DNA of 64,000 bases from Paenibacillus aurantius (GTDB lineage: Bacteria > Bacillota > Bacilli > Paenibacillales > NBRC-103111). The translations under genes and the position numbers were made by a program. Shown in pieces: positions 1 through 10,261 of this stretch; positions within the stretch are counted from its first letter, which is position 1; each line of letters opens with the position of its first letter. The stretch is taken from the NCBI RefSeq assembly GCF_032268605.1, contig NZ_CP130318.1, positions 2,638,001-2,702,000 on the forward strand, in the 5' to 3' direction. The notes under the pieces were generated by a model that worked only from the letters and a program-made list of their open reading frames with translations, searched no databases and was not told the origin of the DNA.

Positions 1-58
1 GTCACATTTGGGCGGATCCCTTCATAGACTAGAGAATGACTGTTTGGGGAGGTGCCTA

Positions 59-346
59 ATGAGCTACTTGAATTATGGAATCGACCGCGACCTCGTGGAA
101 CGAATCAAGCTTAAGCTTAAAAATCCCGTCTACAAGGAGCGGGTTAAGAATCTGATGAACGGAGTGACGAAGGCCGACCTGCAAAATCCGAATAAGGTCA
201 GCCGTCTGCTCTCCCAAACCGCGGCTGCTTTGGGGGAAAAGCTGACGGCCCAGCAGGCGGACGGAATCATCCGGTTCGTGATCGCCCAGAAGATTGATCC
301 TTCCAACACTTTTCACCTCATTAAGCTGTGGGGAATGTTCCGCTAA
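59..346 (+). CDS. Stage VI sporulation protein F-like small protein
   Basis: A 95-residue protein beginning MSYLNYGIDRDLVERI and ending HLIKLWGMFR. The segment with VTKADLQNPNKVSRLLSQ followed by LGEKLTAQQADGII matches what I know of the SpoVIF (YjcC) family, which is needed for late spore-coat assembly and spore resistance in Bacillus. The ATG at 59 is chosen because GGGGAGGTG lies about five bases upstream; an ATG at 8 has no such site. It is mostly charged and helical with no membrane segment. It stands alone and is followed by a good terminator. Family assignment is from memory of sequence shape, so moderately sure. Confidence 0.7.
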   Translation: MSYLNYGIDRDLVERIKLKLKNPVYKERVKNLMNGVTKADLQNPNKVSRLLSQTAAALGEKLTAQQADGIIRFVIAQKIDPSNTFHLIKLWGMFR

Positions 347-392
347 GACCGCCTAAATCGGACTTCGCCTTCCGTCGGGCGAGGGATTCTTT

Positions 393-426
393 AACCTGTT
401 GAGGTTGTAAGCTCAGCGGGTTTTTT
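393..426 (+). terminator. Rho-independent terminator after the SpoVIF-like gene
   Basis: An 11-bp stem (393-403 with 412-422, two G-U pairs), an 8-base loop and a run of six T. Confidence 0.75.
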
Positions 427-460
427 CCTGTTACCTGGAACGGGAGCAAACACTTTCCTC

Positions 461-491
461 TTGAAAGGGGAATGCATGTTCGTAGTATAAT
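461..491 (+). promoter_or_regulatory. Possible sigma-A promoter for the YolD-like gene
   Basis: TTGAAA at 461-466 and a perfect TATAAT at 486-491 with a 19-base spacer, which is slightly long. It lies between the upstream terminator and the gene starting at 565. Confidence 0.5.
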
Positions 492-564
492 AAGCGTACG
501 AATAGGAACACTTGTTTGTAGGGACAGGATAAAGGGGAACAGTAAATGAAAGGAGAGAGGTTCC

Positions 565-900
565 ATGGGAAGAAAGCTGGAGGGAAATGGAATATGGGAG
601 GCATCGCGCATGATGCTCCCCGAGCATAGGGAGCAGATCATCCGCCACCGCGGGGATCTGCCGAAGAAAGCGAAGCCCGCTCTGGACGAGCAGCGGATTC
701 AGGAGCTCTCGGACCTGCTGGCGGAAGCGGTAAACCGGGGGAAGGCGGTGCAGCTCACGCTTTATGATCCTATCAGCCCCTCCATCCTGCATGGGCGAAT
801 CGAGAGGGTGGATCCCCTGCTGGGAAGGGTAAGGGTGACAGCCGGGGAGGAGGAGTGGCGAGTCCCGCTCCGTGATATTCTCGATATTGTCCTGGAGTAA
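565..900 (+). CDS. YolD-like family protein
   Basis: A 111-residue protein with the family opening (GRKLEGNGIWEASRMMLPEH) and a C-terminal beta-rich half resembling the YolD-like domain. In phage and plasmid settings YolD proteins are often encoded beside Y-family DNA polymerases; no such partner is present here, so the function is open. GGAGAGAGG sits just upstream of the ATG. The gene converges with the glycosyltransferase on the other strand, leaving a 48-base gap with no obvious terminator. The family call is fairly secure; the molecular role is unknown. Confidence 0.75.
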   Translation: MGRKLEGNGIWEASRMMLPEHREQIIRHRGDLPKKAKPALDEQRIQELSDLLAEAVNRGKAVQLTLYDPISPSILHGRIERVDPLLGRVRVTAGEEEWRVPLRDILDIVLE

Positions 901-948
901 GCTTTCCTTTGGGACGCAGTATCCAATCCATACATAAGCCGCCGCCCG

Positions 949-2130
949 TTAAGAATGGGTATGAAATAGCGGCATGCTCTCGACGGCCTGGTCCGAGGCC
1001 GCCGAAAGGGTCTCTTGAACCGGAGCCTGGATATGCTGCAGCATGTCCGAGACGATATCTTCGGCCGAACGGGGATTCCGCAGCTTGGCGGCGGCCCGGC
1101 GCATCCGATCGAGCGCGGACGGGTTGTGAAGCAGGAAACGGAGCTGACGCACCAGTTGATCGGCATAGTCCGCCACGAGAGCCGCTCCTTTGGCCATCAT
1201 GAACTCGGCGTTATCCCGTTCCTGACCCGGTACCGGCCGGTACAGCAGGGTAGGCAGGTGACAGCACAGGGCTTCGGTGAGAGTGATGCCGCCCGGCTTG
1301 GTTACGAGACAGGAGGAGATGGCCATGAGCTCATGAACCTCCTCGACAAACCCGAGCACTTTCACATGGGGATGGTCCCGGAAGACCCTCTCCATGCTTT
1401 CCTGGAGCTTCTGGTTGTTTCCGCATACCATGACGGTCTGAATGGCGAAATCGTCCGAAATTTCGCTGCACAGCTCCTTCAGATCGCGCATGACCCCGTA
1501 GGACCCGGCCATGACGAGAAGGATACGCCGGCGGGGGTCCAGGCCGTATTTGCGGCACAGCCTGGCGACCGAGGCCGGCTGGCGGAACGCTTTTTTGACC
1601 GGAATGCCGGTGACCCGGACCTGCTCCGTCTCCAGTCCGCGGCCGACCAATTCGTGCCGCAGCTCTTCCGAAGCGACGTAGAACCGGTCGATATCCCGAT
1701 GAATCCACCGGTTGTGAAGGGTGAAGTCGGTTATCACCGTATAGGTAGGAATCACGATCCCCCGTGTGCGGAGAACGGGCATGGCGAGCATGGGGAAGGT
1801 GTTGATAACAAAGTCAGGACGGCTATTCTGTAGAATCTTCTGAAGCCGGGAAATCCCGAAGGAATGCAGAGCGCGGGAGAACGGTGTCTCGTGATTCATT
1901 TCCTTGGAACTCGAGTATAGCCAGCCGTACAGGCTGGGAAACCAGGCGTAGCTCTTGATGTAGAACCATTTGGCCGCCGCGTTGAGAAAAGGATGGGCTT
2001 CCGCAAAAAGATCGGCCGTCTCCACCTCCACCCCTTCCGCCGAAAGGGCTTCCGTCAGGGCGCGCGTCACCTGAAGGTGTCCGTCTCCGTAGCTGGCATA
2101 TAGAATCAGCGCTTTCTTCGTTGTTTTCAT
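949..2130 (-). CDS. MGDG synthase/UgtP-type glycosyltransferase
   Basis: A 393-residue GT-B glycosyltransferase. The N-terminal region has YASYGDGHLQVTRAL (about residues 11-25), the acceptor-side loop typical of MGDG synthase and UgtP proteins. The C-terminal nucleotide-sugar half has TKPGGITLTEAL followed by RPVPGQERDNAEFM. Members transfer sugar from UDP-sugars to diacylglycerol at the inner membrane face; B. subtilis UgtP makes glucolipids and the lipoteichoic acid anchor. Which sugar this enzyme uses cannot be read from sequence. The start is supported by AAGGAGGAA upstream. It is monocistronic and opposite to its neighbours, with a long potentially structured upstream region. Confidence 0.85.
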   Translation of the reverse strand: MKTTKKALILYASYGDGHLQVTRALTEALSAEGVEVETADLFAEAHPFLNAAAKWFYIKSYAWFPSLYGWLYSSSKEMNHETPFSRALHSFGISRLQKILQNSRPDFVINTFPMLAMPVLRTRGIVIPTYTVITDFTLHNRWIHRDIDRFYVASEELRHELVGRGLETEQVRVTGIPVKKAFRQPASVARLCRKYGLDPRRRILLVMAGSYGVMRDLKELCSEISDDFAIQTVMVCGNNQKLQESMERVFRDHPHVKVLGFVEEVHELMAISSCLVTKPGGITLTEALCCHLPTLLYRPVPGQERDNAEFMMAKGAALVADYADQLVRQLRFLLHNPSALDRMRRAAAKLRNPRSAEDIVSDMLQHIQAPVQETLSAASDQAVESMPLFHTHS

Positions 2131-2457
2131 AGAGTTCCTCCTTCAGGTACCCCCTAAGGACTGTTTTCGGTTTGATCGGAAAATCGGCCTCCCTTTGACG
2201 GAAGGAGACCGGTCTCCCTGCTTATCAGCTATTTACCCAAGAGCATCGGGATGAAGCAAGCCGCTTACCAAGTACCAGGCTTTAATAACATTTCCCAGCC
2301 CGTCCCGGGCTATGCCTGATAAGGAAAAGGCCCAAAGAAAGGGAAGGCCGGGGAGGGAGGGGCGGAAATTTTTTTGCAGAGTTTCGGGAGCAACCGCTTC
2401 TGTTTCCCTTTCCGGCTAAATACAATAGGAAAATCAAGATGCCGGGAGGGAGATACA
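2131..2457. other. Intergenic region between divergent genes, with several inverted repeats
   Basis: No gene seen. It contains a 14-bp perfect palindrome GGAGACCGGTCTCC (2204-2217), an 8-bp pair CTTATCAG (2221-2228) and CTGATAAG (2313-2320) about 85 bases apart, and a small hairpin AGCCC/GGGCT inside that interval. Read on the minus strand these could fold into the leader of the glycosyltransferase mRNA. A TACAAT at 2421-2426 may be a -10 for the downstream plus-strand gene, but no convincing -35 is visible. Confidence 0.5.
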
Positions 2458-2763
2458 GTGGCGCAGGTTCTGGACGTGAACTTGGATATCGAGGAAATGA
2501 AGGTGCAGGTGGAGAACGGCAAAACCGCCTCATCCCAGACGATTGCCTACGAGTCCATCCAGAAAATCCAATTCAACCGGGAGAAGGTCAAGAAGTGGTT
2601 CGGCTCCAAAACGGTGGAAAGCATCCGAATCTACACGAAGCAGAGCGAGGAACCGCTGGTCCTTCGCAGCGATAAGCTCAAATCATCCTTTTCCGCTGCG
2701 GAAAGCTACCTGAGGAAAGTGGCCCTGAAGAACCATGTCATCGTCGAAACCCACAACGAATAA
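2458..2763 (+). CDS. Small conserved-looking protein of unknown function
   Basis: A 101-residue soluble protein, beginning MAQVLDVNLDIEEMKVQVEN if the GTG at 2458 is used. GGGAGGGA lies six bases before this GTG, which is why it is preferred over the ATG at 2374, where no such site exists. It has alternating hydrophobic strands in the first 60 residues and a charged helix at the C-terminus, with no cysteines, signal peptide or membrane segment. I do not recognise the family. It is followed closely by the nucleoside transporter, but nothing links the two functionally. Confidence 0.6.
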   Translation: MAQVLDVNLDIEEMKVQVENGKTASSQTIAYESIQKIQFNREKVKKWFGSKTVESIRIYTKQSEEPLVLRSDKLKSSFSAAESYLRKVALKNHVIVETHNE

Positions 2764-2924
2764 ACCGACCCTCAACCGAAGCCGCGGCGATTACCCGTCT
2801 GCGGCTTTGGCTTGGGCGTAAAAGAGGACAACCTCGCGGCTTCCAGGGAATGGCTTGAATAGGCGGAGGAGGACTGAGGAAAAATCTTCTTATGGTCTTT
2901 AAGACGATAACGGAGGTTTGACCG

Positions 2925-4109
2925 ATGAGGATTCTGTATCTGTTGACGGGGCTCGCCCTGGTCTTTATCGTATGCTCGCTGTTCAGCTATAACCGCAAAG
3001 GCATCCGGCTGCGTCCCGTTCTGGCTATGCTGGCCGCCCAGCTGATCCTGGCCTTTCTTCTCCTCAATACCCAGGTAGGGATCTGGCTCATCAGTCTCGT
3101 TTCCCGGATGTTCGGCAAGCTGGTTGATTTCGGAATCGCCGGAGTGGATTTTGTGTTCGGAGGACTGGAAAACCCCGGAGCCTCGACCTTCTTTCTCGAT
3201 GTTCTGCTTCCGATCGTTTTTATCTCCATTCTGATCGGAATTCTGAATTTCTTCCGGATTTTGCCCTGGATCATCAAATACGTGGGACTCGGGCTCAGCA
3301 AGCTGAACGGCATGGGCAAGCTGGAGAACTACATAGCCGTTTCCTCGGCTTTCTTGGGGCAGTCCGAAGTCTTTCTGACCACGAAGCAGCAGCTCGGTCT
3401 CGTCTCCAGAAGGCGGCTCTATACCCTTTGTACTTCCGCCATGAGTGCCGTAAGCATGGCCATCGTAGGGGCCTACATGACTATGCTTCCTCCGAAATAT
3501 GTGGTGGTTGCCATTGTGTTGAACATCCTCTCCGCGCTGATCGTGGCCAATCTCATCAATCCGTACGAGCTGGCGGAAGGGGAAGATTTGTATGGGATCG
3601 GGGAAGGAGAGAAGCACGACTCTTTCTTCCAGATGATCAGCGACAGCATCATGGACGGCTTCAAGGTGGCGATCATCGTCGGAGCCATGCTGATCGGGTA
3701 CATCGCTTTAATCGCCATGATCAACTACTTGTTCGAGCTGGTCTTTCAGATCTCTTTCCAGGCGGTGCTCGGGTATATTTTTGCCCCCGTGGCTTTCCTG
3801 ATGGGGGTTCCGTGGGGAGAGGCGGTTCAGGCGGGGTCCGTGATGGCCACCAAGCTGATCTCGAACGAATTCGTGGCGATGCTCTCCTTCAAGGACATGG
3901 CAGGAGGACTCTCCGCCAAAACGGTGGCGATTGTCTCCGTCTTCCTCGTCAGCTTCGCGAATTTCAGCTCCGTTGGCATCATTACCGGCTCGGTAAAAGC
4001 CCTTAATGAGAAACAGGGGGATCAGGTAGCCCGCTTCGGGCTCCGGCTTCTGCTCGGCTCCACCGTCGCCTCCGTCCTTTCGGGGACGATAGCGGGACTC
4101 TTTATCTAG
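2925..4109 (+). CDS. nupC: NupC-type concentrative nucleoside transporter
   Basis: A 394-residue polytopic membrane protein of the CNT family, normally a proton- or sodium-coupled importer of nucleosides. Diagnostic motifs are SSAFLGQSEVFLTTKQQ (about residues 141-157), the gate-domain stretch ATKLISNEFVAM and the final SVGIITGSV. Length and hydrophobic pattern fit full-length NupC. The start has GGAGGTTTG upstream. No purine riboswitch signature is visible before it. A strong terminator follows immediately, so it appears to be a single-gene unit or to share a transcript with the small gene upstream. Confidence 0.9.
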   Translation: MRILYLLTGLALVFIVCSLFSYNRKGIRLRPVLAMLAAQLILAFLLLNTQVGIWLISLVSRMFGKLVDFGIAGVDFVFGGLENPGASTFFLDVLLPIVFISILIGILNFFRILPWIIKYVGLGLSKLNGMGKLENYIAVSSAFLGQSEVFLTTKQQLGLVSRRRLYTLCTSAMSAVSMAIVGAYMTMLPPKYVVVAIVLNILSALIVANLINPYELAEGEDLYGIGEGEKHDSFFQMISDSIMDGFKVAIIVGAMLIGYIALIAMINYLFELVFQISFQAVLGYIFAPVAFLMGVPWGEAVQAGSVMATKLISNEFVAMLSFKDMAGGLSAKTVAIVSVFLVSFANFSSVGIITGSVKALNEKQGDQVARFGLRLLLGSTVASVLSGTIAGLFI

Positions 4110-4141
4110 CCTGCAGCCTGCCCCCGACACGACCGGCAAAT

Positions 4142-4168
4142 GCTCCCTGTTTTCCAGGGGGCTTTTTT
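4142..4168 (+). terminator. Rho-independent terminator after nupC
   Basis: An 8-bp stem (4142-4149 with 4155-4162), a 5-base loop and six T. Confidence 0.85.
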
Positions 4169-4189
4169 AATGGGGCAAGCCCGCACAGC

Positions 4190-4219
4190 AAAAAAAACCT
4201 GCAAGCCCTAGGCTGCAGG
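4190..4219 (-). terminator. Minus-strand terminator with no protein gene upstream
   Basis: Read on the minus strand: a 9-bp GC-rich stem with one bulged base and a 3-base loop, then eight T. Confidence 0.6.
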
Positions 4220-4357
4220 AGAAAAGGTTTGGGCGCCGTTTGCACGACGCCCTCATGGGAGAGGAGAAACCGGACGAAGGCTTATGGGGAAACGTAAGTC
4301 TTCTCCGCGGTTGTCTACGGCACTTTCATGCCGATACTTATAGAATGGACAGGCCGG
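4190..4357 (-). ncRNA. Candidate small RNA of about 165 nt
   Basis: This is inference. On the minus strand a perfect TATAAT (4364-4369) is followed by a region able to form hairpins, including a 7-bp stem GGCGTCG/CGGCGCC and a 5-bp stem CGGCA/TGCCG. It ends in a 9-bp hairpin (4198-4219, one bulged base, 3-base loop) with eight T in the direction of transcription. No minus-strand gene lies upstream that would need this terminator. The -35 is poor (TCAAAA at 17-base spacing), and I recognise no known RNA family. Confidence 0.35.
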
Positions 4358-4388
4358 CGGTAAATTATACATGCCTGTCCAAATTTTT

Positions 4389-4416
4389 TTGACGGCGGTT
4401 AAGAATGTGGTACTAT
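4389..4416 (+). promoter_or_regulatory. Probable promoter for rsmD-coaD
   Basis: TTGACG at 4389-4394, a 16-base spacer and TACTAT at 4411-4416, 36 bases before the rsmD start. Confidence 0.5.
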
Positions 4417-4452
4417 AGCAACGATGGTAATCCTAAAGCAGGTGATGGAAGC

Positions 4453-6767
<2,315 letters not shown>

Positions 6768-6837
6768 GCCTGCACCTTCCTTTCGTGGATTGCTACATGT
6801 TTACGCCCCGGAGAGCGGGAATAGACCAAGCCCCTGT

Positions 6838-6874
6838 AGTGCCTTATCCGTGAGTATTGTTCGGATAAGGCACT
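6838..6874. repeat. Perfect 13-bp inverted repeat between ylbJ and ylbL
   Basis: AGTGCCTTATCCG (6838-6850) and its exact reverse complement (6862-6874) are separated by 11 bases, midway between the divergent starts. There is no T-tract on either strand, so it is more like an operator or RNA hairpin than a terminator. Confidence 0.6.
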
Positions 6875-6906
6875 GGGACCGACAAGACGAAAGGAAAGGA
6901 AGCCTA

Positions 6907-8064
6907 ATGGACGAAGAGTACAAGCCGGGGGAGCCCGGTTCTTATCTTGCTCCTGAGCGTTCTCTGAAAAGAGGATGGTCGCTTAGGAGGTTTTTAGCAG
7001 GACTGGTAATCGTGTTCCTGCTGTCCTACATTCTTTTTATCATTCCGCTGCCTTATTATATCTTCAAGCCGGGTTCGGCCGAAGAGATCCATCCCATGGT
7101 TAAGGTCACCCAGGGCGATTCTCCCGAGCAGGGGGCCTTCCTGCTTACTACCGTAGGGGTGATGGATTCCAACGTGTTCTCCTACTTCTGGGCTAAGCTA
7201 TTTAAGGAAGAGATCCGGCCGAAGACCTCGGTAAAGCAGGCGGATGAAACGGATCAGGAATATACCCAGCGCCAAGTGTACAAAATGATCTCTTCCCAGA
7301 GCAGCGCCATCCAGGCCGCCTATAACAAGCTCGGGATTCCTTATCACATCAAGGACGAAGGCGTGATGGTGCTTCATGTGGTCAAGGGAATGCCGGCGGA
7401 GAAAGTGCTGCAGGTCGGCGATTACCTGTTGGAGATTGACGGACTTTCTCTTACCGATGGCGAGAAGCTGGTGAATTATCTCAAAACCAAAAAGGCGGGC
7501 GACACGGTTAAGGTGACTTTCCGCCGGGGAGACCAAGTGAAGCAGGAAACCGTCTCTCTCGCCATTCTACCCGCGGCTTCTCCCGCGGCGGGACAGTCCT
7601 CCGAGCCTCCCCGCGTAGGAATCGGCTTTACGTTCTCGCAGGTGCAATCCGTTCAGGCCGATGACGAAGGCAAGCAGGTGACCATTCAAGCGGGAGAGAT
7701 CGGAGGCCCTTCCGCCGGGCTCATGTTCTCGCTTGAAATCTACAACCAGCTGGTGCCCGAGGATATCACGAAAGGCTACCGGGTAGCGGGAACGGGAGAG
7801 ATCGATGAGCTGGGTCATGTCGGAGTCATCGGCGGAATTCAGCACAAGGTGGTGGCGGCGGACCGGGAGGGAGCCGAGATTTTCTTCGCTCCGAAGGATC
7901 TGTATCCGGCGGCGGGGCAGACGTTCCAGCCGGTGCTTAACACAACGGACGCCAAACGGCAGGCGGAGAAAATCGGGACGAAGATGAAGGTCGTATCCGT
8001 AGGAACAATGGAAGAGGCGCTGGATTATTTGAAAAATCTGCCGCCAAAAGGCAGCAAAGGCTAA
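6907..8064 (+). CDS. ylbL: YlbL-like membrane-anchored PDZ/Lon-type protease
   Basis: A 385-residue protein with one N-terminal membrane segment (about residues 28-50), an extracytoplasmic PDZ domain (about 148-215) and an S16 (Lon) protease domain. The catalytic dyad is visible: Ser269 in GGPSAGLMF and Lys314 in GGIQHKVVAADREG. In B. subtilis YlbL takes part in DNA-damage checkpoint recovery by degrading the division inhibitor YneA. The ATG at 6907 is preferred over 6682 because the longer form would run back through ylbJ. A terminator overlaps its stop codon. Confidence 0.92.
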   Translation: MDEEYKPGEPGSYLAPERSLKRGWSLRRFLAGLVIVFLLSYILFIIPLPYYIFKPGSAEEIHPMVKVTQGDSPEQGAFLLTTVGVMDSNVFSYFWAKLFKEEIRPKTSVKQADETDQEYTQRQVYKMISSQSSAIQAAYNKLGIPYHIKDEGVMVLHVVKGMPAEKVLQVGDYLLEIDGLSLTDGEKLVNYLKTKKAGDTVKVTFRRGDQVKQETVSLAILPAASPAAGQSSEPPRVGIGFTFSQVQSVQADDEGKQVTIQAGEIGGPSAGLMFSLEIYNQLVPEDITKGYRVAGTGEIDELGHVGVIGGIQHKVVAADREGAEIFFAPKDLYPAAGQTFQPVLNTTDAKRQAEKIGTKMKVVSVGTMEEALDYLKNLPPKGSKG

Positions 8065-8086
8065 GCCGGACGGCTTAGCCTTTGTT
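8056..8086 (+). terminator. Terminator overlapping the ylbL stop codon
   Basis: A perfect 12-bp stem (8056-8067 with 8072-8083) with a 4-base loop; the TAA stop (8062-8064) is inside the left arm. The U-tract is short (TTTGTTGT). Confidence 0.65.
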
Positions 8087-8149
8087 GTATCGGTGTGGAG
8101 TAACGCGAGGTCCATATTCCGGTACCTTCGTCGGCGTTGGATCAAGTCA

Positions 8150-9376
8150 CTACAAACGAAGGGGAGGCTCGTAATAATCCCTGAACAAGTCACGGGCGTT
8201 CCGGGTCGGATAGCCCAAGCTGTACACCGAAGTGGCGCGGATGTCCTGCTGAAGGAAATCCGCGCTTTCTTCGGTCACTTTTGATATAATAGGAACTCGG
8301 GCCACCCGCTTCATGCGTTTCAGCAATTCTCTTCCTCGGGTGGTAAAGCCAAGGATGCGCAGGTAAGGAACTCCCAGCGCTAAAGCTTCCCGGTTAAGGT
8401 CATACTTTGAATGATGAAGCAGGATGCGGAGTAAAGTTCTCTGCAGCTTGGTTTGCGTATAGCGCTTGGTTTTGAGAGCGGCAAGGAGCTGGCCCACCTG
8501 GTCGGGCCGGCTGTAATCGAGAAGGGGGAGAACACGCTTGATGCGGTGCTCGAGCCCTTCGGTCATTTCGCTTATGGAAGCGAGATCAGCGGCTGTGCGG
8601 CTGAGCAGCGTATGGAACAGCGGACCGGCGAAGCGTTCCCAGCTCATGGGGGCTCGTCCCGCTGCCCATTCTCTCTCGAGAATGGCATAGGTGTAGTCCG
8701 GAAGCAGGCGGGCGGCGGCGCGCAGGTCCTTCTCTTCGAAGAGAAGCTTCCGGATGGCGGTGGCGCTGGCGATCCGGCTGTCCGTCACCTCCTGCTGGTG
8801 GTACCCTGCCTTCCGGCGGGTAATGGTCAGGGGACGAATGGAGCTTTTCAGCCGCTTCAAGGCTATGAGGTAATGCAGCCCGAGCGTGTTGTTCGGCTGG
8901 GCCAAGCCTTCGGCCGGCTGTCCGGTCAGGGTGCTAACGGCGGAACTGTAGGCCGCCGGATAGGCGGCGCCCCGGGACAGCTCTTGACGCAGAAGCTCGC
9001 CGAAGCCTTCCGGCTCCCGGTGCATCACCTCCGCGAGCCGCTCCAGCCAGCCGATCTCTCCGCTTTCGCTGCCGAAGCACAGGCTGTCCGTCACGCCTGA
9101 GGCATCCAGAGCGGACACGGCACCGTAAGCGAACCATTCGGCCGGCTGGGAGGCGAAGGCGGCGGGCAGCTCGATCACCACGTCCACTCCCATCCGCAGC
9201 GCCATTTCGGCGCGCGCCCATTTGTTGACGAGAGCGGGCTCGCCCCTTTGCAGAAAATGCCCGCTCATCACGGCGATGACGGCATCGGCTCCGGAGGCGC
9301 TTTTGGCCTGCTCGAAGTGATACACATGCCCGTAATGAAGCGGGTTGTATTCGACAATGATTCCGACGGTCTTCAC
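8150..9376 (-). CDS. tmcAL: tRNA(Met) cytidine acetate ligase TmcAL (YlbM)
   Basis: A 408-residue nucleotidyltransferase-like enzyme that forms N4-acetylcytidine at the wobble position of elongator tRNA(Met), using acetate and ATP. The N-terminus GIIVEYNPLHYGHVYH contains the HxGH-like adenylate motif, followed by VIAVMSGHFLQRGEPAL. The GTG at 9376 is chosen because GGGAGG lies about five bases upstream and it gives MKTVGII, which matches homologues; longer GTG starts at 9382 and 9394 lack a site. It is convergent with ylbL and divergent from yceD, the same arrangement as in B. subtilis. Confidence 0.92.
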   Translation of the reverse strand: MKTVGIIVEYNPLHYGHVYHFEQAKSASGADAVIAVMSGHFLQRGEPALVNKWARAEMALRMGVDVVIELPAAFASQPAEWFAYGAVSALDASGVTDSLCFGSESGEIGWLERLAEVMHREPEGFGELLRQELSRGAAYPAAYSSAVSTLTGQPAEGLAQPNNTLGLHYLIALKRLKSSIRPLTITRRKAGYHQQEVTDSRIASATAIRKLLFEEKDLRAAARLLPDYTYAILEREWAAGRAPMSWERFAGPLFHTLLSRTAADLASISEMTEGLEHRIKRVLPLLDYSRPDQVGQLLAALKTKRYTQTKLQRTLLRILLHHSKYDLNREALALGVPYLRILGFTTRGRELLKRMKRVARVPIISKVTEESADFLQQDIRATSVYSLGYPTRNARDLFRDYYEPPLRL

Positions 9377-9459
9377 ATCCACCCTCCCGTACACGGCCTT
9401 TTCCTATATCATAACAAACATTGGCCCGCGGTGCATGCGGGGGGTGTAAAGAGAAAAGG

Positions 9460-9489
9460 TTGACAAGACTAAATCTTTAAAGCTATAAT
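9460..9489 (+). promoter_or_regulatory. Strong sigma-A promoter of yceD-rpmF
   Basis: Consensus TTGACA (9460-9465), an 18-base spacer and TATAAT (9484-9489), 29 bases before the yceD start. Confidence 0.88.
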
Positions 9490-9518
9490 AATCTTTGTTT
9501 GTTTGGGGTGATCGTTAC

Positions 9519-10043
9519 ATGCTGCTCAATTTAAAAGAATGGAACACCAAAGATCATACGGTCCAATGGAAGGATAAGCTTGACCTCTCCGATTTTCTTA
9601 AGGAAAGACAGGACTTGTCCAAATTCGGCACTCTCGAAGCCGACTTGGAGGCAGCCTCCAAGGACGGAATAATAGAAGTGGCGGGAACATTGACCCTGCC
9701 TGTAACGATGCTTTGCTCCCGGTGCCTGACGGAAATTGACGAAGTGTTAACCATTCCTTTCCGGGAAAGATTTACGCAGAGAACCGAGCTGATCCCGCAG
9801 GACAACGAGGAATCCGAAGAAGAGGTCCATCTGGTAAAGGAAGATCGTCTCGATCTCCGGCCCTATGTGGAAGAGAACGTCTGGATGGCCTTGCCTTACA
9901 TTCCGCTTTGCTCCGAAGCTTGCAAGGGGCTGTGCCCGACTTGCGGACAGAACCGGAATACCGATCCGTGCGGCTGCAGCCAGGAGAAGGTGGATCCCCG
10001 GCTTGCCGGGCTGGCCGATTTCTTCAACCAGAATAAAGAGTAA
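9519..10043 (+). CDS. YceD/DUF177 family protein (YlbN)
   Basis: A 174-residue protein of the YceD family, which in many bacteria is encoded directly before rpmF and is linked to 23S rRNA accumulation. Paired cysteines in MLCSRCL and in LCPTCGQNRNTDPCGC suggest a bound metal. The ATG at 9519 has GGGGTGAT eight bases upstream and is favoured over 9495. It is co-transcribed with rpmF (28-base gap) from the strong promoter at 9460. The exact biochemical role is not settled in the family. Confidence 0.88.
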   Translation: MLLNLKEWNTKDHTVQWKDKLDLSDFLKERQDLSKFGTLEADLEAASKDGIIEVAGTLTLPVTMLCSRCLTEIDEVLTIPFRERFTQRTELIPQDNEESEEEVHLVKEDRLDLRPYVEENVWMALPYIPLCSEACKGLCPTCGQNRNTDPCGCSQEKVDPRLAGLADFFNQNKE

Positions 10044-10071
10044 TCCTGAATTCGCTTAAGGAGGTGGGAAT

Positions 10072-10245
10072 ATGGCAGTACCTCAGAGAAGAACGTCCAA
10101 AACTCGTCGCGATAAGCGCCGTACTCACTTTAAATTGGAAGTTCCGGGCATGGTTAAATGCGAGCAGTGCGGAGAATTGAAATTGGCTCACCGCATCTGC
10201 AAAGTTTGCGGAACGTACAAAGGAAGAGAGATCATCAAGCAATAG
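10072..10245 (+). CDS. rpmF: 50S ribosomal protein L32
   Basis: A 57-residue basic ribosomal protein starting [19 protein letters not shown]. It keeps both zinc-binding CxxC pairs (KCEQCGEL and CKVCGTY), so it is the zinc-containing form of L32. AAGGAGGTGGGAA precedes the ATG. It forms a two-gene unit with yceD and is followed by a clear terminator. Confidence 0.97.
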   Translation: MAVPQRRTSKTRRDKRRTHFKLEVPGMVKCEQCGELKLAHRICKVCGTYKGREIIKQ

Positions 10246-10261
10246 TAGCAGTTTCCCTATG

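Larger units (their letters stand above)
4110..4452. other. Intergenic region nupC-rsmD holding signals on both strands
   Basis: No protein gene supported. After the nupC terminator there is a second hairpin whose T-tract lies on the minus strand (4190-4219), an inverted repeat GGACAGGC/GCCTGTCC (4347-4354 and 4373-4380), a minus-strand TATAAT inside that repeat's loop, and a plus-strand promoter-like TTGACG/TACTAT before rsmD. Together these suggest a short minus-strand transcript. Confidence 0.5.

Noticed and set aside
2204-2217. GGAGACCGGTCTCC as a regulator binding site by itself
   Set aside because: A 14-bp palindrome alone is not rare enough to claim; it is only reported as part of the wider leader structure.
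2764-2924. A purine riboswitch before nupC
   Set aside because: The region has one 12-bp hairpin (near 2776-2810) but lacks the conserved three-way-junction elements of the purine aptamer.
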